A stretch of 40,805 nt of DNA, from positions 1 to 40,805 of the forward strand of contig VBEW01000017.1 in NCBI GenBank assembly GCA_005889225.1. The letters run 5' to 3'. Under the pieces are notes generated by a model. It had not been told where the DNA came from and ran no database searches. It saw only the letters and a program-made list of their open reading frames with translations. Origin of the DNA: Chloroflexota bacterium. GTDB taxonomy: Bacteria; Chloroflexota; Dormibacteria; CF-121. Numbering within the stretch: the first letter of the stretch is position 1; each line of letters begins with the position of its first letter. This document shows, one piece after another, positions 19,795-28,484 of the stretch. The translations under genes and the position numbers were made by a program.

Positions 19795-20910
19795 ATGAAG
19801 GTCACCATCACCGCTGGAAACCTCGGCCAGGGGCTACAGATTGTTTCCCGCGCGGTCTCGTCCCGAACCACCTTGCCCATCCTCAATAACGTGTTACTCC
19901 AAACCGCGGACACCGGGTTGCAGCTGACCGCCACCAACCTCGAGATCGGCATACGGCAGGTCATTCCCGCCGAGGTTCAGGAAGAAGGTGGCATCACCGT
20001 GCCAGCCCGGCTGCTGACGGACTTCGTCACCGCGCACCCAGACGAACCGCTCTCCATGACCCTGGACCGCAAGACCCAATCCCTGGCAGTCAAGAGCAAC
20101 CGGTTCGATGCCAATATCCGGGGGATCGATCCGGCGGATTTCCCGCCCGTGCCGGCGGGGGTCGAAGGCCGGAAGGTCAAGGTCGACCAGGCGGAGTTGA
20201 AGGATGCGATCGAGCAGACCGTGATTGCCGCATCCAGCGACGAGGGTCGCCCGGTGCTCACCGGGGTCTATGTCCAGCTCAACGGAGGTAAGGCAACTTT
20301 TGCCGCGACAGACGGGCATCGGCTGGCTGTCAAGACGCTGGCCGTTCAGGCCGAACCGGGCGAAGGCGAGACGATCGTGATTCCGGCGCGGGCGCTGAGC
20401 GAGCTCAGCCGGATCTTGAAGGCGGCGGACGAAGGAGTTGAGGTGACGGTCGGCGCACAGAAAAACCAGGTGTTCTTCAAAACCCGCGACGTCGAGCTGA
20501 TGAGCCGCTTGATCGAGGGTACCTATCCCAACTATCAGCAGGTCATCCCCAGTCAGAGCACGACGACCATCACGGCGAAGACCCAGGAACTGTTGTTCAC
20601 AACCAAGATGGTGTCGCTCTTTTCAAAGGACGCGGCCAATGTCGTCAAGTTCAAAGCAGAGGGTGGCAAGCTGACCCTGACGGCGAACACCAGCGAAGTC
20701 GGTCAGAACGTGGCGGCGGTCGAGGCCAGGATCGAGGGCCAGGATCTGCAGGTGGCCTTCAATTCCAAGTACTTGCTCGACGTGCTGGCCATCATCGGCA
20801 GCGAAGAGGTGCAGCTGGGCTTCACCGGCCCATTGAATCCCGGCCTGATCAAGCCAGTTGGCAAGGACAATTACCTCTACATCATCATGCCGGTTCGCGT
20901 CGCTATGTAG
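19795..20910 (+). CDS. dnaN: DNA polymerase III sliding clamp (beta subunit)
   Basis: MKVTITAGNLGQGLQIVSRAVSSRTTLPILNNVLL...FAATDGHRLAVKTL...YIIMPVRV; SD aaggag. Confidence 0.97.
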   Translation: MKVTITAGNLGQGLQIVSRAVSSRTTLPILNNVLLQTADTGLQLTATNLEIGIRQVIPAEVQEEGGITVPARLLTDFVTAHPDEPLSMTLDRKTQSLAVKSNRFDANIRGIDPADFPPVPAGVEGRKVKVDQAELKDAIEQTVIAASSDEGRPVLTGVYVQLNGGKATFAATDGHRLAVKTLAVQAEPGEGETIVIPARALSELSRILKAADEGVEVTVGAQKNQVFFKTRDVELMSRLIEGTYPNYQQVIPSQSTTTITAKTQELLFTTKMVSLFSKDAANVVKFKAEGGKLTLTANTSEVGQNVAAVEARIEGQDLQVAFNSKYLLDVLAIIGSEEVQLGFTGPLNPGLIKPVGKDNYLYIIMPVRVAM

Positions 20911-20925
20911 CCGACACCGACCAGG

Positions 20926-22056
20926 TTGTTTCTTTCCAACGTCTCACTCTTTGATTTTCGGAATTATGCGGAGCTCGACCTGGGGCTGGAGCGTTCCGCC
21001 ACGGTGTTCTTCGGCGGAAACGCGCAGGGAAAGACCAACCTCCTCGAGGCGGTGGCCCTCACCGCACTGACCCGCTCGCCACGGACGCAGCAAGCGGCCG
21101 AGCTGGTTCGGTTCGGGCAGCCGGCCGCCCGCGTCACCTGCGGCGTCCAGACGGAGGCCGATCGGAAAGAGCTGGAAGTTCGCGTCATGTTGAGTCCGAC
21201 CGCTACCGGCGCGCGTGCCTCCCGTCGGTTCACCGTTAACGGCATTCACCGGCGATCGAGCGACATGATCGGCTCGCTTCGGGTGGTTCTCTTCTGGCCC
21301 GATGACCTTCAGCTCGTCAAGGGTTCAGGCGAGGGCCGCCGCCGCTTCCTCAACACGCTCCTTGGGCAGCTTGATGCGGGTCACGCGCGAGAGTTGAATC
21401 GCTACGGCCATCTCCTCGACCAGCGCAACGCGCTACTGCGCGCGATTCGAGACGGCCGCCAGCCGCTCGACGAGCTCGAGGTGTGGACGACCGCCCTCGC
21501 CGAATCGGGCGCCGCCATCATGGTCGAGCGGCAGCGGCGCCTGCTGGAGCTGCAGCCGATTGCGGCCGCCTTCCACCGCGAGCTCAGCGATGATCGCGAG
21601 CACCTCGAGTTGCGCTATCGACCGGCCGGTGCCCGCATCGGCGAGGCGCCGCTGGAGCTCGTGACCGAGCAACTCAAGGCGGCCATGCGGGACGCCCGTG
21701 ACGAAGAGGTCGGACGTGGACAGACAGCTGTCGGGCCGCAGCGGGATGATGTCGAGGTGTGGCTCGACGATCACGAGGCCCGGCTCTTTGCCAGTCAGGG
21801 ACAGCAGCGGAGCGCCGTACTCAGCCTGAAGCTGGCGGAATTGCACTACCTGGCGGAGGTGACCGGCGAGCAGCCGGTCCTCCTGCTCGACGACGTGATG
21901 TCCGAACTCGATCCGGCGCGTCGCGAGCGGTTGCTCGCCGCCCTGGAGCCGGGACCGCAGGCGATGATCACTGCGGCCGATCTCAACGACCTGCCCAGGA
22001 GCATCCTGGAGCGGGCGGCGGTATTTCGCGTCGAGCAGGGCACCGTCCATGCGTAG
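20926..22056 (+). CDS. recF: DNA replication/repair protein RecF
   Basis: FLSNVSLFDFRNYAELDLGLERSATVFFGGNAQGKTNLLEAV...LLLDDVMSELDPARRERLLAAL; TTG start. Confidence 0.96.
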   Translation: MFLSNVSLFDFRNYAELDLGLERSATVFFGGNAQGKTNLLEAVALTALTRSPRTQQAAELVRFGQPAARVTCGVQTEADRKELEVRVMLSPTATGARASRRFTVNGIHRRSSDMIGSLRVVLFWPDDLQLVKGSGEGRRRFLNTLLGQLDAGHARELNRYGHLLDQRNALLRAIRDGRQPLDELEVWTTALAESGAAIMVERQRRLLELQPIAAAFHRELSDDREHLELRYRPAGARIGEAPLELVTEQLKAAMRDARDEEVGRGQTAVGPQRDDVEVWLDDHEARLFASQGQQRSAVLSLKLAELHYLAEVTGEQPVLLLDDVMSELDPARRERLLAALEPGPQAMITAADLNDLPRSILERAAVFRVEQGTVHA

Positions 22057-22342
22057 CGTTGGGGAGGCGTTGCCGCGGGCATTGAAATCGCTTGGCATCT
22101 CGCGGCGGACCCGTGAGGCTCAGGCGCTCTGGCTCTGGCCTCAACTCGTCGGCCCCGACCTCGCCAGCGAGACAGCCGCCCAGATGCTGCGCGGCGGCAC
22201 GCTGTGGGTGACCGCCAGCAGCACGCCGCTGGCCCACCAACTCCACCTCGAGCGGCGTGGCCTGATCGACAGGCTGAACGAGATGATCGGCGCCCCCGTC
22301 GTGCGCGAGATCCGCTTCCGCCAGGCAGGTCCGTCGCGATGA
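22049..22342 (+). CDS. DUF721 / DciA-like protein
   Basis: ALWLWPQLVGPDLASETAAQMLRGGTLWVTASSTPLAHQLHLERRGLIDRLNEMIGAPVVREIRFR; position after recF. Confidence 0.85.
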   Translation: MRSVGEALPRALKSLGISRRTREAQALWLWPQLVGPDLASETAAQMLRGGTLWVTASSTPLAHQLHLERRGLIDRLNEMIGAPVVREIRFRQAGPSR

Positions 22343-25134
22343 TCGCGAACGCCGTCGGGTTGACCGACGCCCAGAAGACGGCGGTGGCGCACCCCCAGGG
22401 ACCGTTGCTGATCGTGGCGGGCGCTGGGACCGGCAAGACCCGAGTCCTGGTCGAGCGTTACCGCCGGCTTCGAGGGCAGGGCGTGCCGGCCGAGCAGATC
22501 CTGCTGCTGACGTTCACCGAAAAGGCGGCGCGTGAAGTGCTGGACCGTGTCGAGCTGGAAGACGAGCTGCCGGCGGGCGAGCGCTTTGTGCTGACCTACC
22601 ATGCGTTTGCCCAGCGGTTCCTGCAGGAAGAAGGTTGGCTGTGCGGAATCCCGAAGTCGTTTCGCATCGTCTCTGAGGTTCGCAAATGGGAGTTGATGCG
22701 CGACGTGCTCCTGGCGCAGCGCCCGCCGCACCTCTTCCACGCCCAGCGGCCCTACGAGCGCATCGCTGAGCTGCTCAAACTGGTGGAGCGGCTCAAGCAA
22801 GAGCTCGTATCACCTGACGAATTCGTCGCCTGGGCCGGTCGCATGGCCGGTGACGATGATCCGGTAGTCGCCGCCCAGCGGGAAGCCGCCCTCGTCTACC
22901 GCGACTATCAGCAACGATTGTTGGTGGAGGAACGCCTCGATTTCGACGACACCATTTACTACTCGGTCCAACTGCTCCTCAACCAGCCCTCGGTCGCAGC
23001 GCGCCAGTCCCAGCGTTTCACCTATCTGATGGTCGATGAGTTTCAAGACACGAACTTCGGCCAGAGCCGGCTCCTCGAGCTGCTCGCCGGACCAGGAAGA
23101 AACCTGTGCGTGGTGGGCGACGATGACCAGAGTATCTACAAGTTTCGCGGCGCCTCGGTTGCCAATCTGCGCCGCTTCCGCTCGGTGTTTCCGGACGCCG
23201 CCGTGGTTCGGCTGGAACAGAACTTCCGGAGTCGCGGCCCGATCCTGCGGGCCGCCGGCCGGCTGATCTCGCTGGACCCGGAGCGATTGGAGAAACGGCT
23301 CGAGACCACGCGTGGCGAGGGCCGGCCGGTCAGTGTATTGACCGCAACCAGTGTGACCGAGGAGGCGGATGCGGTCGCGGCCTACGTCAAGACCGCGATC
23401 GACGAGGGACGTCACCGGCCGAACGCGATCGCCATCCTGCTACGCGCCAATGCGCACCTTCACAATTTCGCCCGCGCGATGCAGCGCATCGGCGTCGCCT
23501 ACCAGGTCAGCGGGGGTCGCGGCTTTTACCAGCAGCCTGAGATCAAAGACTGCCTGGCGTTCCTGCGGGCCACGGATAGCCCAGACGACACGGTCTGCCT
23601 GATGCGGCTGCTGAGCCTGCCACGCTACGCCGTTGATCCGGTGCAGGCCGGCCGCTGGTCGCGCCGGGCGCGGGACGATGGTCGCCGATTCTTTGACATC
23701 CTGGAGGAGGCCGACGATGGCGGGGCCCGCCGGCTGACCACGGACCTGCGGCGCTTCGCCGGGCAGGCACTTCGGCTTGCCGTCGATGATCTCTTCTACG
23801 AGGTCATGGAGCAGACTCGCTACCTCGACCTCCCGCGCTTTACCGGGCCGATCGAATCACTGCAGGTCAGCGCGAACGTTCAGAAGCTGGCCGAGCTGAT
23901 CGGCGCCTACTGCGACGAGCACGCAGATCAGCACCTGGCCGCCTATCTCAAGCACCTGGATGCCACGGAAGCGGCGCAGGCGGATGAGGAGATCGCCCCC
24001 CTGGACGAGACGGTGAATGCGGTCCACCTGATGACCGTGCACCAGGCCAAGGGCCTCGAGTTCGGGCTCGTGGTCGTCCCGCATCTGGTCGAGGGCCGGT
24101 TTCCATCCAGCCGCCGAAGCGAAGGCCTGACGCTGCCGAACGATCTTCTGAAGGAAGAGCTGCCGCCAGCCGAGCTGCACATGGCGGAAGAGCGCCGCCT
24201 CGCCTACGTCGCGCTCACCCGGGCCCGCGAAGAGGTCGTCTGCACCCTGGCGGGTCGCTACGAGGGGGTCAAGGACTGGCGGCCGTCGCGCTTCCTCCAG
24301 CCGATTCGGGGTGATGAGGGACGGGAGCTCGCCGCCAGCCAGCTTCTTACGCCGCCGGTCGGTGGATTGGTGGAGGTCGCCCGCCAGGTCGAGCTCCCCC
24401 TGAACGACGCCCCGCCGATCGCCGCGCTCTCCTACACGCAGGTCGATACGTACTTGCGCTGTCCGCAGATGTATCAGTACCGTTTCGTCTTCCGGTTACC
24501 CACCCGACCGCGGCCGCAGATGCAGTTCGGTCGCATTCTCCACGAGGCGCTCAAGGACTCGCTGGGCAGCATCGAGCGGGACCGGCCGCTGAGCTGGGAG
24601 ATGGTCAACGCCGCCTACGTGGCGGCCTGGGCGCGCGAACGATTCTGCGCGCCGGAACAGGCACCCTCACTCCAGGACCTGGGCCGGAACTACTTGCGTC
24701 GGGCCTTCGATGCGGGCGACCTGAGCAAGCCCCTGCTGCTGGAGCAACCGTTCAGCCTGCGGGTCGATGGACTGCGGCTCAGCGGGCGTATCGATCGGGT
24801 GGACCGTCACCCCGATGGGATGTACGAGGTCATCGATTACAAGACCGGTTCGGCCAGGCGAGCTACCGAGTTGCAGCGCGACCTTCAGCTCGGCGTCTAT
24901 GCCCTGGCGGCGCGCGAGGTGTTCCGCTTCAGCCCGCTGAAGCTTTCGTACTACTACCTCGAGACCAGCGAGCGGGTTACGGTCGACAAACCAGCCGAGC
25001 GGCTGGAGGAAGACCGGCAGACGATCGTGCGGGTGGCCGACGGGATTCGTGCCGAGCTCTTTCCCGCGAAGCCCGACCGGATGAAGTGTTCAGCCTGCGA
25101 CTTCAAGCTCCTCTGTCCCAGCGCCGCCGTGTAG
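22339..25134 (+). CDS. UvrD/Rep-type helicase fused to C-terminal Fe-S PD-(D/E)XK (RecB-like) nuclease
   Basis: Walker A VAGAGTGKTRVLVERYRRL, VDEFQDTN, GDDDQSIYKFRGAS; nuclease GRILHEALKDSL, SGRIDRVDRHPDGMYEVIDYKTGS; Cys ligands YLRCPQMYQYRF and KCSACDFKLLCP; ATG overlaps upstream stop (ATGA). Confidence 0.92.
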   Translation: MIANAVGLTDAQKTAVAHPQGPLLIVAGAGTGKTRVLVERYRRLRGQGVPAEQILLLTFTEKAAREVLDRVELEDELPAGERFVLTYHAFAQRFLQEEGWLCGIPKSFRIVSEVRKWELMRDVLLAQRPPHLFHAQRPYERIAELLKLVERLKQELVSPDEFVAWAGRMAGDDDPVVAAQREAALVYRDYQQRLLVEERLDFDDTIYYSVQLLLNQPSVAARQSQRFTYLMVDEFQDTNFGQSRLLELLAGPGRNLCVVGDDDQSIYKFRGASVANLRRFRSVFPDAAVVRLEQNFRSRGPILRAAGRLISLDPERLEKRLETTRGEGRPVSVLTATSVTEEADAVAAYVKTAIDEGRHRPNAIAILLRANAHLHNFARAMQRIGVAYQVSGGRGFYQQPEIKDCLAFLRATDSPDDTVCLMRLLSLPRYAVDPVQAGRWSRRARDDGRRFFDILEEADDGGARRLTTDLRRFAGQALRLAVDDLFYEVMEQTRYLDLPRFTGPIESLQVSANVQKLAELIGAYCDEHADQHLAAYLKHLDATEAAQADEEIAPLDETVNAVHLMTVHQAKGLEFGLVVVPHLVEGRFPSSRRSEGLTLPNDLLKEELPPAELHMAEERRLAYVALTRAREEVVCTLAGRYEGVKDWRPSRFLQPIRGDEGRELAASQLLTPPVGGLVEVARQVELPLNDAPPIAALSYTQVDTYLRCPQMYQYRFVFRLPTRPRPQMQFGRILHEALKDSLGSIERDRPLSWEMVNAAYVAAWARERFCAPEQAPSLQDLGRNYLRRAFDAGDLSKPLLLEQPFSLRVDGLRLSGRIDRVDRHPDGMYEVIDYKTGSARRATELQRDLQLGVYALAAREVFRFSPLKLSYYYLETSERVTVDKPAERLEEDRQTIVRVADGIRAELFPAKPDRMKCSACDFKLLCPSAAV

Positions 25135-25144
25135 CCGTCACCAG

Positions 25145-26266
25145 TCAGTCACTCATCCGCTTGAGGACGTCGGCAATCTGAAAGGCCGCGGCCGGGTCCG
25201 CCGCCGCCCGCGCCCGTCGCGCGTCGTCCATCCGCTCCGACTCGGGCTTGCCAAACCAGGTGGTGACCGCCTCGACCAGGTCGCGCGGTCGAGGAACATA
25301 GCGGCCCAGCTTCCGCCGGGTGACCTCCCGAACATTGCCCGCTTCCTGGCCGGGGAGATACCCGGTCAAGAGCAACGGGCAACCGCAGGCCAGCCCTTCG
25401 GCGATCATGCCCGGACCGGCACGGGTCCCCAGCAGATCGGCGGCGAGCAGGAGCTCCGGCATGTTGTCCACGAACCCGAAGACGTGCACACCGGCGTGGT
25501 TGTCCTCGCGGATTCGCTGGGCGAGCGCTCGGTTGCGTCCGCAGACGGCCAGCACCTGGACGTCGAGGGGCGAGCGGGCCAGCGCGGCGGCGTACTTCCG
25601 CAAAGGCTCGGTTCCATCGCCGCCACCGGTCAGCAGCACGGTCGGCGCGTGGGGCCGCAACCGAAGCCGGAGCCGCATTGAGGTCTTGTCCGTGAAATGA
25701 CGGATGGCGTCCGAAAAGCGGGGATGGATCGGCAGTCCCGCTAAGACCAGCCGATCGGCCGGCACACCGCGCCGCCGGCAGAGATCGTAGGCGGACTGAG
25801 AGGGACAGATGATGCAGTCCGCGTTGAGGTCGGTCCAGGCCCGGTGAAAGTCGATCCAGTCCGTGATCACCGTCACGCGCGGCACCGCATCGGGCATGAC
25901 ATCGGCGGCGACGTGGTTGAGCAGCGGGTGGAAGCTGGCGACCAGCGCCGGGCCTGGTTCGAGGGCCCGGCGCAGTTTTCGCCGAAGGCCGCGGCCGATG
26001 GCATGCTGGAAGAGGCGGACCGTGGGCTGCACGTTCGTGAGGTTATAGGCGAGTCCCCAGAGAACCGGCACGTGTCGCGTGATAGGCCCGTAGAGTGCGG
26101 TCAGCCGTCCGGCAACCACCCGCTGGTCCGCCATGGGGTCGAAGCATTCGACAGTAAACCGGTTCGGGTAGCGCAGCTGCAGCGCTGCGGCGACCGCCTC
26201 CGCGGCGGCGCGATGGCCGGCACCGGTGTCGGAGAAAAGAAAGAGGAGGCGCTTGGGGACGGACAC
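25145..26266 (-). CDS. MGDG synthase/UDP-glycosyltransferase (GT28-like) family protein
   Basis: VPKRLLFLFSDTGAGHRAAAEAVAAALQLRYPNRFTVECFDP...VTVITDWIDFHRAWTDLNADCIICPSQSAYDLCRRRGV...GTRAGPGMIAEGLACGCPLLLTGYLPGQEAGNV. Confidence 0.9.
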   Translation of the reverse strand: MSVPKRLLFLFSDTGAGHRAAAEAVAAALQLRYPNRFTVECFDPMADQRVVAGRLTALYGPITRHVPVLWGLAYNLTNVQPTVRLFQHAIGRGLRRKLRRALEPGPALVASFHPLLNHVAADVMPDAVPRVTVITDWIDFHRAWTDLNADCIICPSQSAYDLCRRRGVPADRLVLAGLPIHPRFSDAIRHFTDKTSMRLRLRLRPHAPTVLLTGGGDGTEPLRKYAAALARSPLDVQVLAVCGRNRALAQRIREDNHAGVHVFGFVDNMPELLLAADLLGTRAGPGMIAEGLACGCPLLLTGYLPGQEAGNVREVTRRKLGRYVPRPRDLVEAVTTWFGKPESERMDDARRARAAADPAAAFQIADVLKRMSD

Positions 26267-26467
26267 GGCCGAGGCGCATCCTAGCGTACCGTCGGACAAG
26301 GACCGCGATCAGACGTTTGGGCTCGAGCCTCGCCGGCTAAGAATCGAAGCAACAGTCGCCCAGGGCGACCTGGCCGGCACCCGTCAGGCCGTCGCCGCAC
26401 GTTTGCTGCCGGTTCGCCGCCCGCTCGTACTGATTTGAAGTTGACCCGATGACGACCAAACCGCGAG

Positions 26468-26486
26468 GATGGAGTGGCGCTCCATC
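26468..26486. repeat. Perfect 7-bp inverted repeat (gatggag-tggcg-ctccatc) upstream of the GT4 gene
   Basis: Direct reading; about 8 nt upstream of the SD-like AAGGAGG. Confidence 0.6.
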
Positions 26487-26507
26487 GCCACGCAAGGAGG
26501 GACCGCG

Positions 26508-27776
26508 CTGAAACCGCTCGCCATCATCAGCCTGCACGCCTCGCCGGTCGCCGCCCTCGGGGCGGGAGAAAACGGCGGGCTGAACGTCTATGTCCGGGCG
26601 GTCTGCGAGGAGCTGAGCCGGCGCGGCATCCCGACTGAGGTCTTCACCAGACGCACCAGCGTCGGCGGACCTGAGCGGGTGCGCCTTGCGGAGAAGAGCT
26701 GGGTCACCCGGCTGCCTGTCGGACCCCCCGAGGACATCGATAAGAGCGCACTCTTTGACCTGCTCCCCAGCTTCACCGAGGCCATGCTCGACGAGCAGCG
26801 GCGGCGTCGCACCGGTTACGGCCTGGTGCACAGCCACTACTGGCTTTCGGGTTGGGTCGCGGCCCGGTTGCGTGACGAGTGGAAGGTGCCCTGGTTCCAC
26901 ACGTTTCACACGCTGGCGCGGGTCAAGAACGAGCGCGCGGCGGAGGGCGCCCTTGTCGAACCCGAGCACCGGATCGCAGTTGAGCAGGCCATCGTGCGTA
27001 ACAGCGACCGCCTGATTGCCTCCAGTCTCCAGGAGGCCGACGACCTGGTCCGCCTTTATGGCGCATCGCGCAGCCGGGTCAGCGTGGTCGCGCCTGGCGT
27101 GGATCTGCGCCTATTCGCCCCTCGGCCGACCGAGGCGTTGCGAGCCGAACTGGGCCTGGGCAACGCGCCTGTCGTCGTGTTCGCCGGCCGGCTCGAGCGG
27201 CTCAAGGGAGCGGAGATCGTCATCCGCGCCATCGCCCTCCTGGCCGGAGCGAGCGAGGCGTCCGAGCAGCCGGTTCTGATCGTCATCGGGGCGGACAGCC
27301 ACAACGGCGCCAGCGAAAGCCGCGCCAGCGGCGGCGAGCGAGCCCGGCTGGAGGCACTGACCCGGGCGCTGGGCGTCGACACCCAGGTCCGGTTCGTCGG
27401 ATCGGTCGAGCAGGCCGAGCTGGCCGCCTACCTCGGCCTGGCTGCGGTGTGTGTGGTGCCCTCGTACAGCGAGTCATTCGGCCTTGTGGCACTCGAGGCC
27501 AGCGCCTGTGGCACTCCGGTGGTGGCCGCCCGGGTGGGTGGCGTGCCAGCCATCGTCAAGGATGGCCTGACCGGCTTCACCCTGAGTTCCCACGATCCCG
27601 CGCTCTACGCGGAACGGATCGGACGGCTCCTCCACGACGAGGAGCTACGGCTGTGCTTCAGCCGGCGGAGCCGGCTCGTGGCCACCCAGTTCAGCTGGAG
27701 CGATACCGTCGACCGGCTGGTCGCCGAATACACCGCGCCTCTCCTGCCCGAGCTGCGGCCGGCCATCGCCGGCTGA
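26508..27776 (+). CDS. Glycosyltransferase family 4 (MshA/sucrose-synthase-like)
   Basis: KPLAIISLHASPVAALGAGENGGLNVYVRAVCEELSRRGI...VHSHYWLSGWVA...PSYSESFGLVALEASACGTPVVAARVGG; probable CTG start at 26508 after AAGGAGG, ATG alternative at 26469. Confidence 0.9.
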   Translation: MKPLAIISLHASPVAALGAGENGGLNVYVRAVCEELSRRGIPTEVFTRRTSVGGPERVRLAEKSWVTRLPVGPPEDIDKSALFDLLPSFTEAMLDEQRRRRTGYGLVHSHYWLSGWVAARLRDEWKVPWFHTFHTLARVKNERAAEGALVEPEHRIAVEQAIVRNSDRLIASSLQEADDLVRLYGASRSRVSVVAPGVDLRLFAPRPTEALRAELGLGNAPVVVFAGRLERLKGAEIVIRAIALLAGASEASEQPVLIVIGADSHNGASESRASGGERARLEALTRALGVDTQVRFVGSVEQAELAAYLGLAAVCVVPSYSESFGLVALEASACGTPVVAARVGGVPAIVKDGLTGFTLSSHDPALYAERIGRLLHDEELRLCFSRRSRLVATQFSWSDTVDRLVAEYTAPLLPELRPAIAG

Positions 27777-27799
27777 ACGCTTGACTCCAGGGCCAAAGT

Positions 27800-27836
27800 T
27801 TGGTTGAATGACCAAGTCTTTTGATTGGCTGACCAA
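27800..27836. promoter_or_regulatory. Candidate TetR operator region with two inverted repeats
   Basis: TTGGTtgaatgACCAA (27800-27815) and TTGGctgaCCAA (27825-27836) just upstream of the TetR gene. Confidence 0.5.
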
Positions 27837-27859
27837 CTAACCAAAACTGGAGGTCGCTC

Positions 27860-28483
27860 GTGCCCGATCAGACCAAGGACAGGATTATCGATGCGGCCTA
27901 CCGAGCCCTGGTCAGGCGGGGGTACCACGAGACCTCGATGAAGGACATCGCCGCCGAGGCCGGGGTTGCGCCCGGGCTGGCCCATTACTACTTTGAGACC
28001 AAGGAAGACCTGCTGGTGGCGGCGATCGAGCGCGGGTGCGAGCCGGCCATCCATGCCTGGGAGCAGGCGGGGTTGAATTTCACCGGACCGTTGCCCGAGG
28101 ACGCCGATCCGATGACATTCGCCCGCATCGGCTTCGAGCTGGCGAAACAGGAGCTCAAGGCCTATGGCGAACTGTTCGTGCTGACGTTCGACATGTTCGG
28201 CGTGGGCCTGCACAATCCGAAGATCGGGTCCGCGGTGCGAACCTTCATCGACGAGCGCCGGGCGTTTGTCGCCCGCATCACCCAGGGGGTGATCGCCGGC
28301 ATGGCCGAGCCGCCGGAGGCGTCGGTTGACGCGATCGCCGCGAGCATCTGGGGCAGCCTGCACGGCATCTATCTGCAGAAGGTGATGGATCCGGCGTTCG
28401 ACGCGGACGCCGCGATCGACGCCCTGAGCGAAATGACGATGGCGTTCGCGACCGGACGACGTCGGGCGTTAGTGGAGGGCTGA
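27860..28483 (+). CDS. TetR/AcrR family transcriptional regulator
   Basis: KDRIIDAAYRALVRRGYHETSMKDIAAEAGVAPGLAHYYFETKEDLLVAAIE; SD ggagg. Confidence 0.95.
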   Translation: MPDQTKDRIIDAAYRALVRRGYHETSMKDIAAEAGVAPGLAHYYFETKEDLLVAAIERGCEPAIHAWEQAGLNFTGPLPEDADPMTFARIGFELAKQELKAYGELFVLTFDMFGVGLHNPKIGSAVRTFIDERRAFVARITQGVIAGMAEPPEASVDAIAASIWGSLHGIYLQKVMDPAFDADAAIDALSEMTMAFATGRRRALVEG

Positions 28484-28484
28484 G

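Noticed and set aside
26226-26438. 70-aa + strand ORF in the glycosyltransferase intergenic region
   Set aside because: Partly antisense to the MGDG-like gene start; no recognised motif, no SD
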